Shown here in pieces: positions 8,958 to 17,446 of a stretch of DNA of 64,000 nt; within the stretch, counting starts at the first letter, position 1; each line of letters starts with the position of its first letter. The notes below the pieces were generated by a model that worked only from the letters and a program-made list of their open reading frames with translations, did not search any database and was not told where the DNA came from. A program made the translations under genes and the position numbers. Origin of the DNA: Pseudomonadota bacterium (GTDB lineage: Bacteria > Desulfobacterota > Desulfobacteria > Desulfobacterales > Desulfolunaceae); NCBI GenBank assembly GCA_018818835.1, contig JAHIRD010000019.1:26438-90437 (forward strand), given 5' to 3'.

Positions 8958-10379
8958 ATGATTGCATCGTCTGCGAAAAGGACATTTTGTTGTTATCTGG
9001 GCCTGATCTTTCTCTGCCTGACCGTTTCCGTTTCAACTGTTTCCGGAGATGAACCCGAATTGACCAAGGAAGGTTTCCTGGAGTTTGAAAATCTCTTCCA
9101 GGTTGAGCACAGGGATTCCACATTTGATGAAGCCAATAAAAAAAACGAGCTCAGGGGACATTTAAAACTTCGATACGGAACAGATGCCCTTCACGTGTTC
9201 ATGGCACCGGATATCTATCTTTCCTCGTCTTTTTTCAGGGACGATAAAAAGATTTATCCCTACAGTTCGGACTCCAATGTATCCCGAAATCTCAAGATAT
9301 CCGGAGAATCGGCTGAACTTTCCCTGAACGAATTTTATGTCCATTACAGCACAGACCGGCTCCGGATCCGGCTGGGCAACCAGATTTATGGTTGGGGCAC
9401 AGGGGATGTTTTCAATCCCACCTCCTATTTCAACCCCTATGACATGCGTGAATCCTTTTACAAAGACGACGATGAATACAAGGAAGGTGTCTTTTCCCTT
9501 TCCGGCATGCTGTTCATGGGATCCTCAAACCTGGAACTGGTGATGGTGCCATTCCATACACCACCAAACCTGGCTAAAAACGGCAGCTACTGGCATGTTA
9601 AAATTGACAACTACCCTATGCCTATTATCCTTGATGATCCCCAGGAACTTGATCCTGAACTTTCCAATGCAGCATTCGGGGCACGGCTGACATCCACCAT
9701 ACTCAATACGGATCTCTCAGTCAGTGTGTTCCATGGGCCGGACACGGACCTCTTGTATGTTCCTGTCCGGACTCTGATACAAGAAGGTTCACCGGTTTCC
9801 GTCGAGGTAGAGGCCCGGAGTAACACCATCACCTACTTTGGCATGGATTTTTCTAAAGCAATCGACACCTTTGTCATACAAGGTGAAGCTGCGTTCTCCC
9901 CAAATAAACCGACCACGGTGGACCAGTCAGGTGTCGCTGATGATGACTTTGTCCTTCCCTTTGAAGTGGATACAGCGCCTTATTTGTCCTATACTCTGGG
10001 TTGCAATTATTTTATCCCTCTCTACAAACTCCTTGAAGATCACGAAGGAGATACGGTCCTGACCCTGGAGTGGTTTCAGAGTTTTTTTTTAAAGGACGGA
10101 TATTCGCCCCCCATGATCACGGATCTTTTCATCATGCGCCTTGAAGACAGCTATTTTGATAACCATCTCTCATTGTCCATTTCGGGGGTGTATGATACCA
10201 AACAAAAGGGATACACCCTTTGGCCCAAGATCGGATACGATTTTCTCAATGGATTTTCCACAAACCTATCCTACATCCACATTGAGGGAGAAAGTGATTC
10301 GAGAAACAATACTGCCTCGATATTTTACTATTTCAGAAACAACGACAGCCTTATATGGAAGGTACGTTATGCGTTTTAG
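8958..10379 (+). CDS. Outer-membrane beta-barrel protein of the export cluster
   Basis: The ATG at 8958 was chosen because it opens a signal peptide (hydrophobic CYLGLIFLCLTVSVSTVSG) and lies downstream of the promoter at 8856; an upstream in-frame start would overlap that promoter. The mature protein (about 440 residues) alternates polar and aromatic residues like beta strands. It ends in WKVRYAF, the terminal aromatic residue expected of outer-membrane barrels recognised by BamA. It resembles the DUF1302-like barrels that accompany MMPL permease plus lipoprotein-sorting genes, though the exact family is not certain. Probable role: outer-membrane part of the export system. Confidence 0.8.
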   Translation: MIASSAKRTFCCYLGLIFLCLTVSVSTVSGDEPELTKEGFLEFENLFQVEHRDSTFDEANKKNELRGHLKLRYGTDALHVFMAPDIYLSSSFFRDDKKIYPYSSDSNVSRNLKISGESAELSLNEFYVHYSTDRLRIRLGNQIYGWGTGDVFNPTSYFNPYDMRESFYKDDDEYKEGVFSLSGMLFMGSSNLELVMVPFHTPPNLAKNGSYWHVKIDNYPMPIILDDPQELDPELSNAAFGARLTSTILNTDLSVSVFHGPDTDLLYVPVRTLIQEGSPVSVEVEARSNTITYFGMDFSKAIDTFVIQGEAAFSPNKPTTVDQSGVADDDFVLPFEVDTAPYLSYTLGCNYFIPLYKLLEDHEGDTVLTLEWFQSFFLKDGYSPPMITDLFIMRLEDSYFDNHLSLSISGVYDTKQKGYTLWPKIGYDFLNGFSTNLSYIHIEGESDSRNNTASIFYYFRNNDSLIWKVRYAF

Positions 10380-10462
10380 CATTAACCGGAATATACGATT
10401 TCAGTGGTATAAGGATTTATATTCAACCGTTATTTCATAATTATAAAGATTAAGGAGCCATT

Positions 10463-11203
10463 ATGAAAAAAAACATCCTATTCATCATTTTCTTGATTCT
10501 CTTCAGCACCCAGACAGTTCTTGCACTCACCGCCAGGGAGATCGTTGAAAAAAGTGACAATCTCCCCCAGTCGACCACAACAATGAGCGACATGAAAATG
10601 AGCATACACTCAGGTGGAAGTATCATTGATAAAGAATTCAACCTGGAAGCCGTGGAAACTGCAAAAAACGACAGTAAAACCTTAATCACATTCACCAAGC
10701 CCTCCAAATTAAAACTACTGACCCACTCCCATCCGGACAAGGAAGACGACCAGTGGCTGATGATGTCTTCGGGAAAAGTCAAACGAATCACCGCATCGGG
10801 CAAGGAAAAATCCTTTGTCAATTCTCATTTCTCTTATGAAGACCTCTCTTCCCGAAAAATCAATGATTACACCTACACCCAACTATCGGACGAGACAACC
10901 CTGACTTTTCCCTGTTACCGCATTGAAGGCACCCCTACAACAAAAGACAATGTCTACGACAAAGTCATTTTATATGTACGCCAGAAGGATTTTTTTGTTG
11001 TGAGGATCGACTTTTTCAAAAAAGGTAAATATTTAAAACGTCTTGAAAATCATGACATTCGAGTGGTTGACGGCATCCTTACCCCCTTTGATGTCCGCAT
11101 GATCGAAACCGATGATAAGGAATGGACAGGCCTTCATATTGCGTCTATCACTTACAATCAGGAAATCAGCAGTTCCAAGTTCAATAAAGAGGCTTTAAGA
11201 TAA
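10463..11203 (+). CDS. Outer membrane lipoprotein-sorting protein (LolA/LolB-like)
   Basis: 246 residues with a TAAGGAG ribosome site and a signal peptide (KKNILFIIFLILFSTQTVLA). The mature part begins LTAREIVEKSD and contains DDQWLMMSSGKVKRI and YVRQKDFFVVRIDFFKKGK, typical of the COG2834 half-barrel that shuttles lipids or lipoproteins through the periplasm. It closes the cluster: permease, outer-membrane barrel, periplasmic carrier. That grouping recurs in proteobacteria and implies one envelope export pathway. It is not the housekeeping lolA, whose neighbours would differ. Confidence 0.88.
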   Translation: MKKNILFIIFLILFSTQTVLALTAREIVEKSDNLPQSTTTMSDMKMSIHSGGSIIDKEFNLEAVETAKNDSKTLITFTKPSKLKLLTHSHPDKEDDQWLMMSSGKVKRITASGKEKSFVNSHFSYEDLSSRKINDYTYTQLSDETTLTFPCYRIEGTPTTKDNVYDKVILYVRQKDFFVVRIDFFKKGKYLKRLENHDIRVVDGILTPFDVRMIETDDKEWTGLHIASITYNQEISSSKFNKEALR

Positions 11204-11227
11204 ACCTGTCCGATACAAGCCATGATC

Positions 11228-11271
11228 TTTGGCCGGATGTGAAGGACATAAAAACATCCGGTCAAACATAA
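11228..11271. repeat. Hairpin repeat related to the 22070 palindrome (inner part only)
   Basis: TTTGGCCGGATGTGAAGG and, after a short loop, ACATCCGGTCAAACATAA match the inner hairpin of the element at 22070-22220 (TTTGGCCGGGCGTGAAGG and ACGTCCGGCCAAACACTA). Stem bases differ between copies but still pair. It lies just after the LolA-like gene. Confidence 0.55.
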
Positions 11272-11425
11272 AGAAAGGAGGTCTTTTTTTACACGACCTT
11301 CACCATTTAATGACAACATAAACATCTGTCACCCATAAAAACCTTGTTAAAAGGCACAAAAAACTATAAATAAAATTCTTCTTGGAAAGGTATGCTCTTA
11401 AGGAAAGTAAATAGGGAGGAATGGC

Positions 11426-12352
11426 GTGCGTATTCTTGAAATGGCCTACGAATTGCTGGTTATCTCAGTGGGTGTCTTATTGTACGGGTTATCCATGATT
11501 CCCGGATATTTACTGATACAATGGGGGCATGGGCTGGGCTTGCCCTGGGTTGTTTTCACTTACCCGACCGCCTTTTACCTGTTCATCATCACCCTGATCC
11601 TCCTGGCCGGAACCGTCAAACGGCTCTGCCTGCCCCCACTCAAACCCGGGACATACAAATTCAACAAAGACAAACATGTCTTTACCTGGTTTTTGAGCAG
11701 GACCATCACAGAATACGTTCTCATGCCCTTTAACCGGGTCATTTTCACCAACGATCTTTTGCGGTATACCTGCCTGAGACTCTTCGGCGTTAAATTGGAT
11801 TACAGTTCCGGGATTTCCAGTTCCTTTATCAGCGACCTCGAACTCTTGTCATTCGGGAAAAACTGTATGATCGGGGGATGGGCCATCCTCTATGGACACA
11901 TTGAACCTGAACCGGGGACGGTCATCCTTGCACCCATATCCATCGGGGACAATACCCTGATCGGAGCCAGAGCCAACATCACGTGCGGAAGCAGTATCGG
12001 CAACAACACCATCATCGGATTCGGTGTTGTCATGGGCGTGAACTGTAAAATCGGAAACAGATGTAATGTGGGCTACATCACCCATATGGGCCACCAGATT
12101 TTAATCGAGGACGATGTCAAGGTGGGCAAATACTGCAACCTGGGCAACGGTGTCAAAATCCGAACCGGCATCAAGCTGCCCGACTATTCCATGGTCCCGG
12201 ATTTTACCACCATTGCGACCCAGGACTTGGCCGAGACCTTCCGTTCTGTCAGAATATCCGAAATCCAAGGACCCGGAATGGCGACTCAACACCCTCCCCG
12301 TCGGCCCCAGGTCTTTATCCGGTCCGGCTCAAGTTCCTCCAGTAATACATAA
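11426..12352 (+). CDS. Membrane-anchored hexapeptide-repeat (left-handed beta-helix) acyltransferase-like protein
   Basis: GTG start placed five bases after AGGGAGGA; the nearby ATG at 11421 is out of frame. Two hydrophobic helices (about 7-30 and 45-65) come first. From about 140 there are repeated hexapeptide turns (FGKNCMIGGWAILYG, ISIGDNTLIGARANI, SSIGNNTIIGFGVVMG, CKIGNRCNVGYI) that form a left-handed beta-helix. Such proteins are usually acetyl- or acyltransferases, and this layout resembles the C-terminal part of Pls-type peptide ligases. The target is unknown. The last 67 bases overlap the convergent hydrolase gene. Confidence 0.8.
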   Translation: MRILEMAYELLVISVGVLLYGLSMIPGYLLIQWGHGLGLPWVVFTYPTAFYLFIITLILLAGTVKRLCLPPLKPGTYKFNKDKHVFTWFLSRTITEYVLMPFNRVIFTNDLLRYTCLRLFGVKLDYSSGISSSFISDLELLSFGKNCMIGGWAILYGHIEPEPGTVILAPISIGDNTLIGARANITCGSSIGNNTIIGFGVVMGVNCKIGNRCNVGYITHMGHQILIEDDVKVGKYCNLGNGVKIRTGIKLPDYSMVPDFTTIATQDLAETFRSVRISEIQGPGMATQHPPRRPQVFIRSGSSSSSNT

Positions 12353-13170
12353 GCAAGCTTTTCACTATGTGTTTCAAGGTTACTCCCCATGACCTCAAGG
12401 CGGGCCATGGGGAGTCCTTCAACCATTTTTTCAAGATCTCCAAGGCCATGGAGTTTATCGGTCCGGGCTCCCACAAGGACCACCTCCGATGTCACATGAC
12501 CGAGCCTGTTCCAGACCGAATAACCTGAAAGTGCCTGGGCGTTGGCCTTCAATCGGTAGGGTTCCGCCGCCAAAAGAGTCCCCTTATATTTTTCCGCCTG
12601 TTCCGGTTCCTTGTGTTTATCCACCTTAAAGCGTGTCAGATAAAAAATAATGGCATGCTTGATCAGGGAATAGGCTGCAGGTGGGAAAAAGCGGATGAGC
12701 ATCCGGGCCCAAAAGGGAAAGTCCACCTGTGAGATGGGTGATACAAGAATTGATTTTTCGGGAATCCGCCCGTTTCCCCGGTTCAGGTATTCCAGAATGA
12801 TCGTTGAGCCAAGGGAGCTGCCGGCAAGAACAAAGGGAGTGTCTCCCGGAAGAACCTGTAAGAGCACCTCCTCCAAATCCTTTCGCATGCGCTCCAAGGT
12901 AAATTCGGGCAATGGGCCCTTTGGAATACAAGCGCTGTATTTCTCACGGGTTTCAAGATAAATCACGCGCATCCGGGGTGTCAAAACCTTTAACACATCA
13001 ATCCATCCTGAGATCAACGACACCCATCCCGGTACAAAGACCACTGCCGGAGCGTCCTGGGAGCCCTTATCCGGGCTGAAATCATAGAGATTAAGCGCAA
13101 CGCCATCCGAGACCATCACATGGTTTCTGACTAACCGGACACCACCACCAGAAAGGATTTCTTCTACCAT
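12286..13170 (-). CDS. Alpha/beta hydrolase
   Basis: 294 residues. The fold is shown by VVFVPGWVSLISGW (oxyanion region), the nucleophile elbow AGSSLGS (GxSxG with central Ser), a late acidic position near VGARTDKLHG and a C-terminal His near ETHSEKLAYVLLEEL. There is no signal peptide. The substrate is unknown; an esterase or lipase-like role is the safest reading. It converges on the acyltransferase gene and overlaps its end by 67 bases. Confidence 0.85.
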   Translation of the reverse strand: MVEEILSGGGVRLVRNHVMVSDGVALNLYDFSPDKGSQDAPAVVFVPGWVSLISGWIDVLKVLTPRMRVIYLETREKYSACIPKGPLPEFTLERMRKDLEEVLLQVLPGDTPFVLAGSSLGSTIILEYLNRGNGRIPEKSILVSPISQVDFPFWARMLIRFFPPAAYSLIKHAIIFYLTRFKVDKHKEPEQAEKYKGTLLAAEPYRLKANAQALSGYSVWNRLGHVTSEVVLVGARTDKLHGLGDLEKMVEGLPMARLEVMGSNLETHSEKLAYVLLEELEPDRIKTWGRRGGC

Positions 13171-13330
13171 CGGTCATATTTCCCCTTGATTATTATCAGA
13201 AGCAATCGCCAAGGATCACTGGGGCGAAGAGAGAGCGTCCAGTGCATCCGTTTGTTGGAATTTAGTTCTTTTGATTTCGATTATCCCAACGTTACATTGA
13301 ATATCACTGGCTCCATATTCTTACAAGCGT

Positions 13331-13384
13331 GATGAACTCGTAAAAAGTCGACGGATGGCTATGGACCTTTTTACGACGCCATCA
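13331..13384. repeat. Palindromic repeat family (22070 type), internally deleted copy
   Basis: The left part, from TGAACTCGTAAAAAGTCGAC to GGATGGCTATGGA, is identical to the left end of the element at 22070-22220. The right part, TTTTTACGACGCCATCA, matches its right end. The roughly 100-base interior is missing. It sits just before the M14 peptidase gene. Confidence 0.7.
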
Positions 13385-13449
13385 CTCTTGACATTTTTAA
13401 AAAAATATACTCATGTTAAGAGCATCTATCTCAAACGGAGGATTTTTTT

Positions 13450-14976
13450 ATCAAAAAAACGGTTCATATCATTCTGGTCTTTGTTCTTATCTTTGGATTA
13501 TTATTTACTAAAAGCACCGAGGCAGGTCCTTTTTCCAATCGCAATCCCTATGAGATCCTTATAAGCACCCGAAGCGACCTTGATAAACTGACAGGCCTGG
13601 GCCTTGATATTTCAGGGGTCCGGGGCCAGGTTGTCACGGCCTATCTGGCGCCGGATGAATACAAAAGCGTGGTTGCCCTTGCCTATGTCTGTGTCCCTGT
13701 TCCGGTTCATCCCAGAACGCCCCCAAGCAAAGCACGATCAAAGGGGCTGTCTTATCCCAGTTACGAAACACTGACGGCCCTTCTCGAACAGATCAGCGAA
13801 GATTACCCGGACATCTGCCATCTTGAAAGCGCGGGCCAGTCGGTTCAAGGGCGGGAACTCTGGTGGGTCCGACTTTCGGATCATGCCTCTGTCAAGGAAG
13901 CCGAACCGTCCGTGACCCTCATCGGCAGCATGCATGGTGATGAGCCCGTGGGGCTTGCCCTCTGCCTTGAAATGATCCGTGATCTCACGGAAAACTACGG
14001 CACAGACAACCGGACCACACTCCTTTTAAACCAGACGGAAATCAGGATCATGCCCCTGATGAATCCGGATGGCTACGAGGCCCAGGACAGGTACAATGCC
14101 CATGGGGCAGACCTCAACCGGAATTTTCCCGATGCCAGCATCACTGTCTCGGACGCCTTCAATACCCTGGCAGAGCTTGAACCGGAAACCCAGGTGCTCA
14201 TGGCCTGGACCCTTGATGACAGCTCAACCCTGTCTGCCAATTTTCACACCGGATCACTTCTGGTCAACTACCCCTTGGACTACACCCTGGCCCTGAGCCC
14301 GGATGACGCCCTTTTCCAGAGCATTTCTCTGGCCTATGCCATGAACAATACAGACATGTATGACCATAGTTTTTACGAAAATGGCATTGTCCGGGGCGCT
14401 GTCTGGTATGAAATTTATGGCAGCCTCCAGGACTGGGCTTATCTGGGACTTGGAGAAAATCATGTGACCGTGGAGGTAAGCACGGATAAAAGCCCGGATG
14501 CCGATCTGCTCTTAAATCTCTGGGACTCCAACCGTGAGTCCATTCTCGCTTTTATGGAGACCGTTCATACCGGCATCGGCGGACAGATCCGTGATTATGA
14601 CAGTAACGAGCCCCTCAAAGCCTGGGTCAGCATCAGTGACAATGATCATCTGGTTTTTTCCCATGCCCAAACAGGTTATTTCCAGCGAATGCTTCTGCCC
14701 GGCACCTACGATATCACCGTGGGGGCCCCGGGTTATCATTCAAGGACCTTTGAGGGTCAGACCGTTTCAGAGAATATGACCACGCGACTTGACCTGACCC
14801 TTGAGATAGCTCCGGCTGAAGACCTGAACGGGGACTTCCCGTCCAACTGGCCCGTAAAAAATCCGGGAAGCATCGGTGACTCCCCGCCTTCGAACCAGAC
14901 CGACGATGATCCTGTTGATCCGATTTCATCGTCAGATACAAGCGATACCGGATGTTTTATAGGAATTCTCCGATGA
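13450..14976 (+). CDS. Secreted M14 zinc carboxypeptidase with carboxypeptidase regulatory domain
   Basis: The catalytic domain has all M14 landmarks: HGDE zinc ligands (GSMHGDEPVG), LNRNFPD with the substrate-binding Asn-Arg, the third zinc His in NFHTGSLLVNYP and the catalytic Glu in HVTVEVSTDK. A CarboxypepD_reg beta-sandwich follows (GGQIRDYDSNEPLKAWVS to about 475). The frame is open upstream of GTG 13669 and encodes a signal peptide (KKTVHIILVFVLIFGLLF). The only start fitting it is ATC at 13450, eight bases after GGAGG; no ATG, GTG or TTG exists between the upstream stop and 13669. The protein ends DTGCFIGILR, recalling the start of CFI-type C-terminal tails. Confidence 0.82.
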   Translation: MKKTVHIILVFVLIFGLLFTKSTEAGPFSNRNPYEILISTRSDLDKLTGLGLDISGVRGQVVTAYLAPDEYKSVVALAYVCVPVPVHPRTPPSKARSKGLSYPSYETLTALLEQISEDYPDICHLESAGQSVQGRELWWVRLSDHASVKEAEPSVTLIGSMHGDEPVGLALCLEMIRDLTENYGTDNRTTLLLNQTEIRIMPLMNPDGYEAQDRYNAHGADLNRNFPDASITVSDAFNTLAELEPETQVLMAWTLDDSSTLSANFHTGSLLVNYPLDYTLALSPDDALFQSISLAYAMNNTDMYDHSFYENGIVRGAVWYEIYGSLQDWAYLGLGENHVTVEVSTDKSPDADLLLNLWDSNRESILAFMETVHTGIGGQIRDYDSNEPLKAWVSISDNDHLVFSHAQTGYFQRMLLPGTYDITVGAPGYHSRTFEGQTVSENMTTRLDLTLEIAPAEDLNGDFPSNWPVKNPGSIGDSPPSNQTDDDPVDPISSSDTSDTGCFIGILR

Positions 14977-15132
14977 GGTTCAGTCTTAAAAAACAAAGGA
15001 TTCAATGCATTTTTACAACGAACCATATTTCCAATTTATTTTTTTTGTGTTAAAGATAATAAAAAATTTACGATCAAAACCATGTGATACGAGCATAGAA
15101 ACGAATAACGATCCGTACTTGAGGATAAGACC

Positions 15133-15333
15133 ATGCTGACCTTTATATGCATTTTTCTTTGCATTTATTTCACCCCGTCCATTATTGCCGTCATCAACCG
15201 ACATCCCCATTTATCCCAGATTGCCATTACCAATTTTTTTCTGGGCTGGTCCATTGTGTTCTGGGTATTTTCCTTTCGCATGGCCATGGGTTGGGATAAA
15301 ATTGTTAAAACTCCTGAAAACCAAAACAACTAA
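15133..15333 (+). CDS. Superinfection immunity family small membrane protein
   Basis: 66 residues, ATG seven bases after GAGGATAA. Two hydrophobic helices flank a short loop: an N-terminal segment (LTFICIFLCIYFTPSIIAVINRH) and FFLGWSIVFWVFSF. YFTPSIIAV...RH and NFFLGW match the Imm_superinfect family named after the phage T4 Imm protein, which blocks DNA entry of related phages. Chromosomal homologues are common and mostly untested. It lies 17 bases before the YceD gene, in the same orientation. Confidence 0.75.
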   Translation: MLTFICIFLCIYFTPSIIAVINRHPHLSQIAITNFFLGWSIVFWVFSFRMAMGWDKIVKTPENQNN

Positions 15334-15350
15334 GACGAGCAGGGGGTCTT

Positions 15351-15899
15351 ATGAAAATCTCGGTTTCCCACATTCCACCGGATGGCCTTGTTCAAGAGTA
15401 CTCTGCCAAGGCTGAACTCTTCCCCATTCTTGATGACCTTATCATCCAGGGTGATTATGTGTTCTCATCCCCGGTTCAAGCCCACCTCACGGCCATGGTT
15501 CTTGCCAATGAGGTGGTGGATGTCAATGGTCAGATCACGACCACCCTGCGCATGGACTGTGGACGATGCCTGGAACCATTCGAGCATACCCTCATACGAA
15601 AATTCAAAATGGGATTCGTGAAATCATCGGGCACAGACACGGCCCCTGACGAAGATGAGCTGGACATTGAAATCCGGGAAGAAGACATTGCAACCGAATA
15701 TTATTTGGGGGATGTCATAGACCTCAAAAACATGATTCAAGAGCAGGTGGTCATGGGTCTTCCCCAGCACCCCCTGTGTTCGGACAACTGCAAGGGACTT
15801 TGTCAGAGTTGCGGAAACAACCTCAATCTTTCCCCATGCTCATGCAGCCCAACAATAGGCCACCCGGCCTTTGCGGTGTTAAAAGGATTAAAGACCTGA
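15351..15899 (+). CDS. YceD/DUF177 family protein
   Basis: 182 residues with a strong AGGGGG ribosome site. LRMDCGRCLEPFEHTL and the C-terminal cysteine cluster CSDNCKGLCQSCGNNLN...CSC are the family signature, probably zinc-binding. Homologues affect 23S rRNA accumulation and normally precede rpmF (ribosomal protein L32). No rpmF follows here: the next gene, 148 bases on, encodes a MauE/DoxX protein. Either rpmF is elsewhere or this is a second copy. Confidence 0.87.
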   Translation: MKISVSHIPPDGLVQEYSAKAELFPILDDLIIQGDYVFSSPVQAHLTAMVLANEVVDVNGQITTTLRMDCGRCLEPFEHTLIRKFKMGFVKSSGTDTAPDEDELDIEIREEDIATEYYLGDVIDLKNMIQEQVVMGLPQHPLCSDNCKGLCQSCGNNLNLSPCSCSPTIGHPAFAVLKGLKT

Positions 15900-16046
15900 G
15901 AGGCAAACACGGCCTGTTTTCCTCTTAGACCCATCTCATCACTTTAATCAATGCAGATATGTGGCGTGATCGTCATTATCAATTGGCATTCCCTTTTCTT
16001 TTCTTTTAATATTCACGAAACATTTAACACTACAGACAGAAACATC

Positions 16047-16523
16047 ATGAAACTCAATGTTTTTTTACACTGGCTTGACAGGATCATACGCTTGGTTCTG
16101 GGGACTCTTTTCATCATTGCAGGAATCCTGAAACTCAAAGATCCGGAATCCTTTAGCGTGGTTCTAAGCGCCTTTGGAGTTGTTCCGGGATATCTGATTG
16201 ATCCCCTTGCCATCGGGCTTCCCATTCTCGAAGTCCTGGTGGGCTTCGGCATGATTTGGGATAGACCCCCTGCCCTACATGCCATGGCCCTGCTTCTTTT
16301 TATGTTCATGGCCATCCTTGCTTACGCCATGCACCTTGGCCTTGATATAGACTGCGGATGCTATGGCCCAAAAGACCCTGAAGCCAAAGCATTTGGCAGC
16401 CTTCGCACCTCATTCCACCGTGATTTGCTCATGTCCGTCGGCATTCTTTTTCTTTATGCCCGGCGTATCCATGCCTATTTTATATTTCGTCAGTCCCATA
16501 ATCCCAAGGAGGAAATGTTATGA
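16047..16523 (+). CDS. MauE/DoxX family redox-associated membrane protein
   Basis: 158 residues from ATG 16047; an in-frame ATG at 15951 would add an unlikely leader. Four membrane helices are visible (IIRLVLGTLFIIAGILKL, LAIGLPILEVLVGFGMIW, ALLLFMFMAILAYAM and LLMSVGILFLY). Between the third and fourth lies DIDCGCYGP, a CxC motif typical of MauE/DoxX-like proteins that handle thiol or disulfide chemistry. Its stop overlaps the next start (ATGA), so it is translationally coupled to a periplasmic rhodanese, suggesting a joint sulfur or thiol role. Confidence 0.85.
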   Translation: MKLNVFLHWLDRIIRLVLGTLFIIAGILKLKDPESFSVVLSAFGVVPGYLIDPLAIGLPILEVLVGFGMIWDRPPALHAMALLLFMFMAILAYAMHLGLDIDCGCYGPKDPEAKAFGSLRTSFHRDLLMSVGILFLYARRIHAYFIFRQSHNPKEEML

Positions 16524-17044
16524 CCCGGTTCAACTCTATGATGACAGCATGTTTCATGATCATGGTTCTCTGCCTGCCTGCCACAGCTGATATGAACCTG
16601 TTCCAGAAAGAAGTGGAAACGGAAAAAATTGCCGTAAAACTGGTCCGGGATGTGGCCAAGGGCAATTATGGCCTTGTCACCACCGATGAACTCAAACATC
16701 TCATGGATGCAAAAACAGATATGGTCATCGTGGACACCATGCCATATGAAGGCAGCTACAAGGCCAACCATGTGCCAGGGGCTGTCCAGTTCCTCTTTCC
16801 CATTCCGGACATGGACACCTTTGGCAGTAAGGAGACCGACGGAAAAACCCAGGCCGATTTTGAAAAACTCCTGGGGCCTGATAAAAACAAACTCATCGTG
16901 GTTTACTGTGGATTTGTCAAATGCACCCGAAGCCACAACGGCGCCGTCTGGGCCAAAAAACTGGGGTATACCAACGTGAAACGCTATTGCGGTGGAATTT
17001 ATGCGTGGAAAGGTGCGGGATTTGCCGTCGAAGAGGTCAAATAG
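16520..17044 (+). CDS. Periplasmic rhodanese-like protein
   Basis: 174 residues, GGAGGAA site, signal peptide ending LCLPATA. A single rhodanese domain spans about 50-172 (TTDELKHLMD, VIVDTMPYEGSYKANHVPGA, WAKKLGYTNVKRYCGGIYAWKGAGF). The active loop reads YCGFVKCTRSHNGA: two Cys and a late Arg, longer than the classic CX4R loop but seen in a periplasmic subgroup. It could transfer sulfane sulfur or act as a dithiol protein with the MauE/DoxX partner, whose gene overlaps its start. Confidence 0.88.
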   Translation: MTRFNSMMTACFMIMVLCLPATADMNLFQKEVETEKIAVKLVRDVAKGNYGLVTTDELKHLMDAKTDMVIVDTMPYEGSYKANHVPGAVQFLFPIPDMDTFGSKETDGKTQADFEKLLGPDKNKLIVVYCGFVKCTRSHNGAVWAKKLGYTNVKRYCGGIYAWKGAGFAVEEVK

Positions 17045-17446
17045 TTTGATTACAAAATGATCAACACCCTTGAAGTACCTTTCTTTGAACACGGTGCAGA
17101 CGATGATTGTTATGTGGATGCGGCCAGATAGCCACATTATTGGGCACAAGGCATTGTGCACCTACGATGGTCTCAAGCATTGAATATTACACGTAGTAAT
17201 GTCCTCCCGTAGGGGCACGATGCGTCGTGCCCTTGTTCGAATAACATACACCATCTAAAAATGATCACCGGCTTGCGATTCAGATTCATTTTATCGTTCA
17301 TGTCATTAATATTAGATCGTTCAGGGGTGCTTTAATCTCTTCAGCACCGTTCCTTGCAGCACCAAATGGTCCGGTGGTTATGAAATCGAATAAAACATGG
17401 GCATCCGAAAGGCATGGTGTTTCAGTTCAACATGACGTTATCATAT
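17045..17446. other. Gene-free region with one REP-like palindrome
   Basis: About 400 bases between the convergent rhodanese gene and hypothetical gene. It contains the palindrome at 17209-17239. No credible coding sequence or intrinsic terminator was seen in the rest. Confidence 0.5.
17209..17239. repeat. REP-like palindrome, copy 2
   Basis: GTAGGGGCACGATGCGTCGT then GCCCTTGTTCG. Outer parts match the reverse complement of 5077-5110, while the inner stem differs (ACGATGCGTCGT here). Part of a dispersed palindrome family. Confidence 0.65.

Noticed and set aside
11272..11330. Possible intrinsic terminator after the LolA-like gene
   Set aside because: AAGGAGGTC and GACCTT flank a T-run, but the T-run lies inside the loop rather than after the stem.
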